Assembly: GCA_949126835.1 (NCBI GenBank)
Contig: CASBPS010000186.1
Coordinates: 15,001-79,000 of the forward strand
Reading direction: 5' to 3'
Length of the DNA: 64,000 nucleotides
DNA from: Anisus vortex
Taxonomy: Eukaryota; Mollusca; Gastropoda; Planorbidae
In this document: one piece after another, positions 34,701-46,700 of the stretch
Layout of the letters: each line of letters starts with the position of its first letter
How positions within the stretch are numbered: the stretch's first letter is position 1
Notes under the pieces: model-generated
Database searches by the model: none
Told to the model about the DNA's origin: nothing
The model's input: only the letters and a program-made list of their open reading frames with translations
Translations under genes and position numbers: made by a program

Positions 34701-37700
34701 GAGTAACACCATTAATCAAATCACTAAACCTAGAAACACTAGAGGACAGAAGGGCAAAGAGTAAAGTAGTAATAATACATAAGGCATTAAACTCTAATTT
34801 AGAAATACAACCCAATAACAATCTGTTGCAAAGCTCAGATAAACATAAAGACAAAAACACCTTCCTTGTCCCTTATGCGAGAACAAATGCATATAAGTAC
34901 TCTTTCTTCCCGAGTGGCATTCGGGCATGGAATGGGTTGCCTGAACAAACCAGGAAAACCAATAACCTAACATCATTTAAAACATTAATAAAAATGCAAG
35001 ACTAGACTCGGACCACGGATGAGCGTAGGACGCAATAATCTTCTTTATAGAAGGAGCGTCTGTAATGTATAAGATAAGAAGATAAGAAGATAAATTCCAT
35101 ATTGATTAGGCTATACAATATGATATGACCTGTGTTACTATGACTATAGTCTGTAGTATTATTAGGCTTAGCCTAGACTAGAGCTGGGGCTAGTGCTCTG
35201 CCTTGGATGAACATTAGACACATCCCGGTGCTGCGTTCATGGACCTATAGTGCCTATAGGCCTAATTCATATTATAATAATTAACTCCCATATATGTTTA
35301 ATAACCTATATCAATCGGATATAAATATTAAGAGTTATATAGGCCTATGTACAGAATTAATCCATTTTGCATCTATTACTCTTGTTGTTAAAGTTAAAAT
35401 GGTACGGTAACAAAAGAACAATGTGGCCACTTAATTAATAAGTAAATTAAGAACTGAGCAGTATTTTTGCAATTACTGTGTTCTTTATACTTTTGTGTTT
35501 AACTTGAATTGATTATTGTTACCGGGTATTGTTAGATGAGAGGGCGGTGCATAAGACATTTCAATCAATTTAAATGGTAATATTGATGAGGGACTGATGG
35601 ATTTATTTGGAATCATCATCCAAAGAAATAGGACTGATTTTAGTGAATATATAATATATATTAATATTATGTATATTAATTTTTAATTTTGCTTCAAACT
35701 TACATGATTCAACAAAACTTAATGCCTTTATAGTTTTAAATAAGTAGGGCCTACCCCAACCCCCCCCCCCCCTTTTTCCAGTACTATTTATCTTCTTCCA
35801 CATAGTGAAGTAGAAAGCTTCTTATTATTTTTAATTTATATTTTATGTAGTGGTCAGCTAAAAAGTGGATCATTTCATAGTCATTTTCATCACATAGGCC
35901 TACCATTGACCGATAAGCATAATTAAATAGACATATTATGAATTTGGGCCATTTCTTTTTCTTTTAGTGTTAAATTTTGTTGATTGTGCATATGTTTATT
36001 GGACATAAAATAATTAATTACACTAATAAAATGAAATAACTAACTAAATTATATTTAGTTCCATTGCATTACTATAAGTATAAGACAAATTAACATACAT
36101 ATGTTAAAAGTTTGGGTATGATTATATGTTTTATAAATATTTTATTTTTTTTAAGTATTATCTTGAAAACTATGTATTGTAGTACAATTTGGAAAGGGAA
36201 CATTTATGCTGTAAATGTAATATGTTGGTTTATAATTTTTTTTTATCTATTTAGACTGAATGTGTCAATCACTGAAACAAATGTCTATGTGGATCATCAA
36301 ATACAAAATGATGTTAGCTGCCAGACATGAGAAAAAGTTCTTGCATCAGTTTATGACACTGCTTACAGAAAATTTAACCATGTGCTGTTAAAGAAGACTG
36401 TGTTTCAATTATATCCAGTAAAGGATGGTCAATAATATATTTTTCAAGGAAGAAAAAGTGCTGACATTATACTCAGATTTTTTATTGTATTAAATTCAAA
36501 AACAAAAAAGAAAAATATTTTTAGTTTCTTTTTTAATTTTTTGAAAGTTGAAATATAATTATATATATAAATAATTCTCAATGAAACATAAATTACAACA
36601 AAATATGTGATGTAAATAAAGATAGAATTTTATTTAGATGTAGACTGATATTATGTATAGAGGAGGATGGTCTTAGGGTTCAACATATACAATTCTTTTT
36701 CCTCTAGGATTATATTGCAGCTAAACTTCCAAAATTGTACTTGCAACAAGCTGTCTTCCTGCACCCTGCATCAACATTCTGCTTCAATAACCTGTTGGGA
36801 AACAAAATGTAACACGTCATATACATTTTTCTTCTAAATTCAATAGGCCTAAAGTAAAGTGCCTGTCGGACCCAAATTGGTCCATAGGTCAGGTGAGGCA
36901 GCATTCACCAGTTTCTGTGGCCACGGCATACTAGGGGATTGTTTGGACAGCACTATGCACAGCTGCCTTTAATTTACCCAACTAATGTCGGGTACCCATT
37001 AGAGCTGGGTAGACTTATGGACACCCCAACATGGGAAAAATTCTAGACTTAACCAGGATTCGAACCCAGGAACTTTGGTACACCAGCCGAACGTGCAGCT
37101 GCATGGCCCCATGCCCCTATTCAATAATTATAATGTCAATTGAAAACAAGACATCCATTAAATTTGCAGATAATAAAATTTTCTTATATTATCCTTATAT
37201 ATTAATACTATTATTGCTTAACTAATATATCTAATGCAGTAACAAATAGGTATAGCTGACACTTTGTAACAATTACAATACGATTTAACCTGATATAAAT
37301 AAATGTTGGATTTATATACTGGTAGGCCCTATTATGTCCTATATTTTTATAAATACAATATTAATATATGTATATAGGATTTACTTGTAGCATTTTTATC
37401 TGAATTGAAACATATATCAAATGTTGAAGTTGAAGGGAGGAATATTCTTTTACATGAAAAAATATTAATTAAGTAAAAAATATATATTACATAGTCTAGG
37501 CCTATATCTACAGAATAAAAAAAGTCATTTAGTTTTAGTTTTATTTCATATTAATATATAGGACTATATAGCCGTCACACCAAAATGTGTATTGGCTTCA
37601 TCATACAATATAGGCTAATCCTAAAATACTACAGCAACGCACTGTGGAGCGCGTAGAGCAAGGTGAGGCACGTAGCACATCTTGGTCATCCACTGCATCT

Positions 37701-40700
37701 GAGTCTGAGCCCATCGCCGGTCATCTAGACTTGTTCTTGCCACTGGCAACTGGTGGGCCCGGGCGAGAGAGTGAGGTCGACGCCGTGCAACTCTTCTTCA
37801 CTTTAAACAAACAAACATGCGCAAATCATTAGTCATCCATCGGACTACAAAAAAATGGTCATTGTCGAGCACGACGGACGAACAACAACAACAACAATAG
37901 GCCTATAGTATGTAAGGCTACTGGCATCAAGCTTTACATTTGTATTTTTAATAGTTTTAATTTTATGTAGTTTAAAAAACTGTTCTAAGATAATAAGACT
38001 ATTCAAAGCAGTGGTGCTGATATATCTATAGCCTAATTATGGCCTAATCTATAACTATAGCCTATATACCAGCTGCAGCATGCCAATGAATATTGACTAA
38101 TTATTAATAGGTTTGATTAGGCCTATATCTTATCACATGCCTATGGACAAGTATTAACGTGTATGCATGCATAAAAGGTCACATGCAATAACATTTCCGT
38201 TCTTATTGGATCATTTTCTTCGAAACAATGTCTGTGTGCTACTTTACTGGTTGTACTCAAATTTGTTGGGGATTAAAATTTATTTCATTTCCAAAAGATG
38301 TTTACAAAATAAAAAAATGTATTGTGGAAGTTAGACGTGAAAAATCACCTTTTTAAAATATCAAACTTATTGCTTAATGCAAAAGATTTGAAAAGAATTA
38401 TTGTTATTCGTTTTTTATGAATTTACGCATTTTGTTTTTCAATAACCAAGAAAACGCAACTCTTAACTCATTTATTTTGTAAACAAATAAACATTTTACC
38501 TCACGCGACTGACACTTGAGTATTAATTATCGCCTACTCACTTTTGATGTTAAAAACGGATTCCTCATAACTAATATTGTAACCTTTGTATAATTCTAAA
38601 AGACTAGAACTGGCCGTCGAGGTTGAAATCAATTGTCAAACACCAGCAAAAGCATGCGTTTTTTGTTTATTAGTTTAACAATAGAACAGGAAGTTCACGA
38701 ACATTACAGTTTAAAAGGTCACACCTAATTAAGACTCCTCCATAGACTATAGGTATAGGATAGGGCTATGCTATAGTATATGGGGGATATACTCTCCTAT
38801 CAATGACAATTAAATTAAAGCTAGGTCTACAATATGTCACGAAATGTGACTACAAAAAAAAAACTAATCTGAAAGTCTAGCCTAAATCATCATACCGGAC
38901 ATACCATAGCCGCCATAGGCAATAGGCCTACTAAATGACTCAAATATGATGATTAGGCTAAATAATTTCATCAAATAAAATAAGTCCTCATAGGTCGGCC
39001 TTAAATCAGTTTAATTTCATCAATGCCTAGGCTACAATTTACTTTACTTTACACTTTAATAAAGTATTTACGTTAACTAAACTAAACTGTCAACTTTCTC
39101 TTCTTGTACAATTTTAATGGAACGTAGGCCTAATAAAAATGAGGAAGACAATTAAAAGTAATAGGCCTACCTACTTTTCCTGAATTGTCGAGTAGGCCTA
39201 TGCTGTTCACATGACAGACATTTTCTTCAATGTTGCTTCCACTATTCATACATATGGTAATTATACCATTACAAGTCGTACTCTGTAGGGTAGGCTAACT
39301 CTGTAGACTGTAGGCCTATAGCATACTTCGATGTCGATAGTGTCGACTGTCGCTTCGAAAGTCACTCACCCAATAGGCCTAAATCTCTCCATGATTAAAC
39401 AATGCTTGGCTTTTAAAAACCATTTTCATGTGGATATGTTAATGTTATAATCACACCCATGCCCATGGCCCATGTGCAGTGTTTAAGACATCTGTGCCGT
39501 TATATAATGTCTCTAAATTCAATGTTTTTAATAAGCATTGATACAGATAAAATAGAGGCGAAAGACGCCATTATTTGTTTGTAGTCTGTACATCACGTGA
39601 CCAAAATGCTATCGCTAAGGACTTGTGAATAATGCCCATTGTCACTCTAGTCTTGTCATCATTTAGTTACTTACAAAACAAAAAAAGGCTATACTTTGGT
39701 ATAACTGGTTCTATTTTTTTTTTTAAGTTTCATATATCATTTTAAAGATCTTTTTATCCTGAATACGAATCCGTTGGTTTTATTGTGCGATTCCTTTTCT
39801 GTGATTTTTTATTTAATGTTGAATATTTGTTAATTTTGCATGTTTTATGAAATAATTTTACTTCCCTTGAGCACTTTGTGTTTTATTGTGTTACGTCCCA
39901 TTGGTTTGTATATTTTTTTTCACACATGTACTGCACGCTTCTCGGACCAGATTTTTAGCCATTATCGGTTAGTTTCTAAGCTTTCTAAGTATTTGTTAAT
40001 CATTATTATTGGTTAGTTTCTAAGCTTTCTAAGTATTTGTTAATCATTATTATCTGTTAGTTTCTAAGCTTTCTAAGTATTTGTTAATCATTATTATCGG
40101 TTAGTTTCTAAGGTTAGGGAGAGCTTTGTAGTTTTTTTATTTGGCTATACAGAGCCAACCTGGCCTATCTAGGACAGCATGTGTTAGCTATGAGACAGCA
40201 TGGCGAGGAGATGTCGTGATCTAGGGAATACGATTTGTTTCTTTTTTTTTTCTTTTGTGCTATTTCTTATTAAATATGGTAAGATTAATTGGTAATACTT
40301 TGGTGTAGCTGGTTCTAGAAAAGTAGGCTTCTAAAAAATTCCAACTGAAATTTTTTTCGCGTGGGGCTATTGATAAGTGTCTTAAGAAGAGAGGCAGACT
40401 ATTAAAAATGAAAAAAAAAATATTTGTATTGTCTTTACAAAAGCCTTGTGACGTCACAGGCGACACAGGCTGATCAAACACAATACATTATTGTCTGCCG
40501 ATCTTCTTAATTAAGACACTATCAATAGCTCCACGTACCAAAATTTTCAATCAGAATTCCTTAGAAGCAATAAAAAATAAAATTAATCTTACCATATTTA
40601 ATAAGAAATAGCACAAAAGAAAAAAAAAAGAAACAAATCGAATTCCCTAGATCACGACATCTCCTCGCCATGCTGTCTCATAGCTAAACTAACACATGCT

Positions 40701-43700
40701 GTCCCAAGATAGGCCAGGTTGGCTCTGTATAGCCAAATAAAAAAACTACAAAGCTCTCCCTAACCTTAGAAACTAACCATAATAATGATTAACAAATACT
40801 TAGAAAGCTTAGAAACTAACAGATAATAATGATTAACAAATACTTAGAAAGCTTAGAAACTAACCGATAATAATGATTAACAAATACTTAGAAAGCTTAG
40901 AAACTAACCGATAATGGCTAAAAATCTGGTCCGAGAAGCGTGCAGTACATGTGTGAAAAAAAATAAACAAACCAAAGGGACGTAACACAATAAAACACAA
41001 AGTGCTCAAGGGAAGTAAAATTATTTCATAAAACATGCAAAATTAACAAATATTCAAAATTAAATAAAAAATCACAGAAAAGGAATCTCACAATAAAACC
41101 AACGGATTCGTATTCAGGATAAAAAGATCTTTAAAATGATATATGAAACTTAAAAAAAAAAATAGAACCAGTTATACCAAAGTATAGCCGATTAATTTTA
41201 TTTTTTATTGCTTCTAAGGAATTCTGATTGAAAATTTTGGTACGTGGAGCTATTGATAGTGTCTTAATTAAGAAGATCGGCAGACAATAATGTATTGTGT
41301 TTGATCAGCCTGTGTCGCCTTTGACGTCACAAGGCTTTTGTAAAGACAATACAAATAATATTTTTTTTTGGAAAAAAATATTTTTTTTTCATTTTTAATA
41401 GTCTGCCGCTCTTCTTAAGACACTTATCAATAGCCCCACGCGAAAAAAATTTCAGTTAGAATTTTTTAGAAGCCTACTTTTCTAGAACCAGCTACACCAA
41501 AGTCCAAAGTATTACCCAAAAAAATATATTCCCTTTAAGGGCCTTTATCAAAGGCAAAAACACTTTTAGCACTGTGATTGTAAAAAAAAATTAAGAAATG
41601 TAAAAATCTGCATCATCAGAACGAAACACATCTATCAATCAATGATGTAACCGTTCATTTTTTTTCTGAAGGAATTTCTTTTTTTTTCTGCCAACCGCAT
41701 TAGAAAAAAGTCTAATATCTTAAAATGTCTTACTGTGTTAATAGGTCTAGTTCTTGTTTTTTATTTTGATGCTCTTTTATATCATATACTTATGATATTA
41801 GTGTGCGGTGACATTTCCTTTCGGGCTGACACTGGCATGAAAATATTTTTCCTAATTTTTTAGGGAAGGCCAGTCAAATCCCTTATCTATTAATTGTGTA
41901 GGCCTATGATTTAAGTTGTCTATGTTTTTATATCAGAAAATTAGATTTTAACAAACGGAAATAAATTTTTCTTAATCATTATGAAACTGTCTTAAAGTTT
42001 GCACTCTTAACAGTGGTTGATTGTTTAAACCATTTTGATCACAATAATCTGCACCTACTGCATTCGTTTTTTTTTTTACATTAGCTTAGGTTACTGCCTT
42101 ATGGTTGATAAAATCCATATCTCCAAATCTTCTTCAGTTGCAAAACTCATTTGGGATAAGACCTATTTTTATTTCTGACCTATCTCTCCCCTTTCAGAAA
42201 AGAAAGAAGTGGTGGCACTTATGAAAGAGGGTCACGAATCGGTCATCCACAGTATCTCCGTCCACATGAATGGTCACTACGCCATCACAACATCCTCAGA
42301 GACCACCCTACTCTGGGACCTTGACACGTTCCAGAAAAAGCACAAACTAAACATCAAAGAAGATGTGGATCTGTCCCAGGTCTGTAGATAGCTTTAAACC
42401 TTTATACCAAACAAAATATATACATAAATATATCTAAATCAAAATGAAATGGATGAGCTTTATTATTCTTTGAAGAGTTAACCAAGTTTTTGTAAATTAT
42501 GGACCTAGTATATATTTCCTAGCAGCTTTATATATTTATTTTTTTCTTGAAATCAGGGAATATGTTTTTGTCATTTGTGTAAATATACTTTTTTTTTTCA
42601 TAGGTTAGGCTTGGTAGGCTTCGTAGACACATTTTAAATAGTTGTAGCTTCAATGATTAAGAAATAAAACTTTGCTGTTCATTGCTCCATAAAAAACTGA
42701 CGATGTCACACTGGGGGAGTGCATCTTTAAAGTTTTGATTTTTGTTTCTTTACTTTTCAGGCTTTCTTCCTACCCAACAGTAACACCATCATGACCTGCT
42801 TCCGTGACGACACTGTATTTGCCTGGGACATGAACACACTGGCCTGTAAATATCAGTTGCCTATCCCAATTGGAGAGAATCCTAAGTACAGAGCATTTAC
42901 CAAAACAAAGTAATTCTCCCTAAACTGAGTTTCTTGGTTCTTATTTTATATTCACTGCTGCTCCTGTATTTTAAAATATTTAATCTTTAGCATCAGATGA
43001 TTCTGTTTACAAGTTATTGTTGACCATTCTGTTTATCACTTTATTAAATGTTTAATTTCATAATAATACTAGCCATAATTCTTTTTTTTTACTCCCTTTA
43101 TTTTAAGTTGCATTTTCTATTTGCAATGGTGCACAAATTGGCTTCGATTTTTCTACCACTTCCCGTGGTCCGATCGAGCTGAAATTTGGACAGCAGACTT
43201 GCCACGACTAACTATACATCCTGTCAAATTTTCAGTTAAAACAACTTAATATTACTACACTTATGACAATATTCATTTCTGAAAAGAAAAATTTTGGTTT
43301 CACTTAAAAAATGCCTGTGCAACCTTTTATAGTTTTTCGGCGCAAAGCTAGAAAAAAAAATTATGCGCTAAGATTATTTTTAGAACAATTCATACGGAGT
43401 AAGGAGATATTTTTGAGATTTGCGACACAGATATTTTTCTGTACGTTTCATTTCCAGTAGTCAATCAATTATTTAATTACACTATGGTAAACTTAGTTTG
43501 CAAATAAAGGGAGTATGAATAATAGAAACTTCGTTTTTATGGTTTGCTAGTTTCAACCTTTACCCTTATGGGCATTACAAATAATCGACAAACTCTTCAT
43601 TCTCTAGGGATGCCAGGTATTTAGTAGCTGGTGGCAAGTCAAGATTCCTCCATCTTTGGTCTCTGGATTCTTGGCGGGTCATTCGTGTGATTGAGATGCC

Positions 43701-46700
43701 AAATAAAGTGACTTCGATAAAACAGTTGGAGTTTCTCCAGGACAATTATCAGAATGGGGTAAATCAGGTAATCAGTGATATCTCTTACGAAAATTATTAT
43801 CACAATTATGTCTTTCATTATCCCTGTCATCTTTCTGATCTAGCAGCCTTCTGGTCCTGTTCTTCTCAGAACCTAGACCTTAGTGAAGAATTAGCACTCA
43901 CTGTTTTTCTTTTGTGCATGATGTGTTTTGTTTGGCTTGGAAATAATGTCTTTAATTGGGTATTTTTATGTATTGCTAGTAGCAGTGTAAATGATGACCG
44001 ATGGATTTCTTAGGACCTAAATCGTATTTGTCTTAAAGTATAGGGATGAATTTGGAATTTGAAACAAAGAGTGGTGTTGTTCTTTCCACATAATTTTCAC
44101 TGTGTTACTCCACACACAAAGCTACACGATCTGATAAATTGTTATATGTTTGTGTTATTTTTTTACTTTGTTTTGCTGTAAATTACTGCAAAATTAGTTT
44201 TTGATATATGTTTTAAGAAAACTTCAAATACTTTAGCAGCTACATCTCTGCTAATGGAAGCATAGACATGGAAATCTCCACCAGACTAGCTATGGCAGCT
44301 CAGGCCTTCAACAAACTGGGAAAAATATGGAAATCATCCTCTCTGCAACTAAGAACAAAACTGAAACTATACAAGTCAAATGTACGCTCAGTCCTTCTCT
44401 ATGCTGCAGAGACCAATACCAAAATTGAAGGCCGCCTTAGAGGGTTTGAAGGAAGATGTCTCCGACGTATAAATAGGGATTGGCTGGGAGGACCACATCT
44501 CCAACAGTGAAGTCCGCAAGAGAATGGGAATAAACTTCGTTATTGAAGAAATCATGAAAAGAAGATGGAGATGGCTGGGTCACATCCTCCGCATGAACAA
44601 AACCAGGCTCCCAAGCGGCGCATTGAAATGGACACCACCAGGAAAAAGACAAAGGGGAAGGCCAATGGGAACGTGGAGGAGGACTATGGACGAGGAAGCA
44701 AAGGCCACCAATAAAACATGACATGAAATCCGATGGCTCGCCCAGGATAAAGAGGCCTGGCGGAACTTCGTTGCTGCCTTATGCTCCACGGGGAGCGATA
44801 AAGACTAAGAAGAAGATATGTTTTAAGAGGATTGAGTTCAGTTAACTTTAAAGTTCTGAAACGTTCCTTTATATCACCAAAAAAAATTTGGTATTTTTAC
44901 AATAATTACAATCATGACCAAGGTATCAAAAATGTTAAATGCAGTCCTTGAGTTTACAAAAATGTGAAAACTACTGTAGCATTTTGTTTTAATACATTAT
45001 GGTTTTGGTTTTTCACCTGGTCTAGATTAGTTCAGGGCTAAAACCTGGGACTGTAACAAATAGCAAAAATTATTTTTTAAGAAAAGGAAAATTCCCACAC
45101 CAGCCTGTTCAACCCCATTCAGTTTGTGTCATCTGCTTTGACCTGTTCAGTTAGACACACCATTTCATCAAAATCAAAGTTAATAAACATATTTTTTACA
45201 GTCAAGTCTTGATTTATTTTTGTTGGCTTTTGTAGATTTCTTTTTGAAAATATGTTGCAGTTTTCATTGATTGCTTTGATTCCTAAGCTGATCTTAGTAC
45301 TACCAAAAGACCAAGAAAGGCAGTGACTTCCAGATTGTCCTTTGATACCAAACTTAATACAGACAATAATATCTCCACCTCTCTCTTGCCTCCTTGCAGT
45401 CTTCCAGACTAAAAAAAAGTGTTTAGATATGTAATGCCATGTTACATGTTCATTTATTCTATATTGGTTTTATATAAAGTTAATATTTGTTTTAGTATTA
45501 ATCACTGTAATTATTATATAAATTTGTTTTTTTTAAATGTATTTTGAAATGTCTATAACAAATTTTTGGATTTACATTCATTCCTATGAAAATAATTGCC
45601 TTGGTTTTCATCTGTTTCGATTTTTGCCAATTGTTCTTGAATGGAGTATTGATGAAAACCAAGGTTTGACTCTAGTTCAAATGCCTACAGTGTATTTGAA
45701 AGTGTTAAAATACCAATGTATTATTTATCACTCTATTTTCATTCATTGAGCTTATTATATCTCAGATCCTTGGGGCACTTTCACAAGATGGAATTATGAG
45801 GTTCATCAACATTGATACTTGCAAGCTACTTTTTGACATCGGCACATTGGACAGCAGGATACGCTCGGCCGCATTCAGCCCTGGAAGCCGTCACATTGTG
45901 GCTGTCATGGAGAATGGCTATTTGAACATTTACAGAGTTGATGCTCTGGCAGCAGATCTCAACAGGGTAAATATAATCATTTAAATATTATCAAGTTTCT
46001 ATACTTTTTGATGTCAGATGGATAGGGATATGGAACTTGGTGGGCGAGCGACAGCCCGTTCGGCTGGCAGACTGAAGGTCCTGGGTTTGAATCCTGGTCA
46101 AGGCTAGGATTTGTTCACGGATCTGGATGTGCCTGAGTCTACACAGCTCTGATGGGTACCTGACTTAAGTTGAGGTAAAGTAAAGCCTGCCGGACATTGT
46201 ACTGGCCACACTATCCCCTAGTATGTCATGGCCACATGAACTGGTAAACACTGCTTCACTGGCCCTTTGGATTAAATTGGTTCGACAGGATACTTTATAC
46301 CTTTTTTTATGCATAAGGAAAAGGCTTAAATTAAACAGATAAAGAAGTTACGGCTTCTGGGCATTGTTTTGACATTCATTCCTTGTGTTGTCCCATGAAC
46401 CAAGATCTGATAGAAAATAAAAAATTGCATTAATATTATTATTTAATATTATTATTAATTCTATAGGTTTTATTTATCAACTCTTTTCATGGTCATGCAC
46501 TCTGTTGTGGTTTATGTTTTTTTACAATTATCTTTGGTAGGTGACAAAAAAAAATTCCACCTGCACACAACAGATTTAAAAAAAAACATTTCAAAAGACT
46601 CGTTTGAAAGTGATTTTTTTTTTCAATATTTTTGTGTGTGTTTGTATTTATTAGCCACCACCATCTCTAATGAAAGTTGTGACCGGCAACAAATTATCCG

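Larger units (their letters stand above)
23929..39640. mobile_element. 15.7-kb block with terminal inverted repeats in TBC1D31 intron 3
   Basis: The left end AATGGGCATTATTCACAAGT (23929-23948) is exactly inverted at 39621-39640. A second inverted match, GGTCACGTGATGTAC, lies at 23955-23969 and 39588-39602. No clear target duplication is seen. The inside is AT-rich, full of TAGGCCTA motifs, and holds a nested LINE, a SINE, a candidate spliced noncoding gene and a THAP-like fragment. It looks like a large, decayed or composite DNA transposon. Superfamily unknown; Maverick-type genes were not seen. Confidence 0.55.

Noticed and set aside
37644..37832. 62-codon GC-richer plus-strand frame
   Set aside because: Too short, no domain, no clear splice sites.
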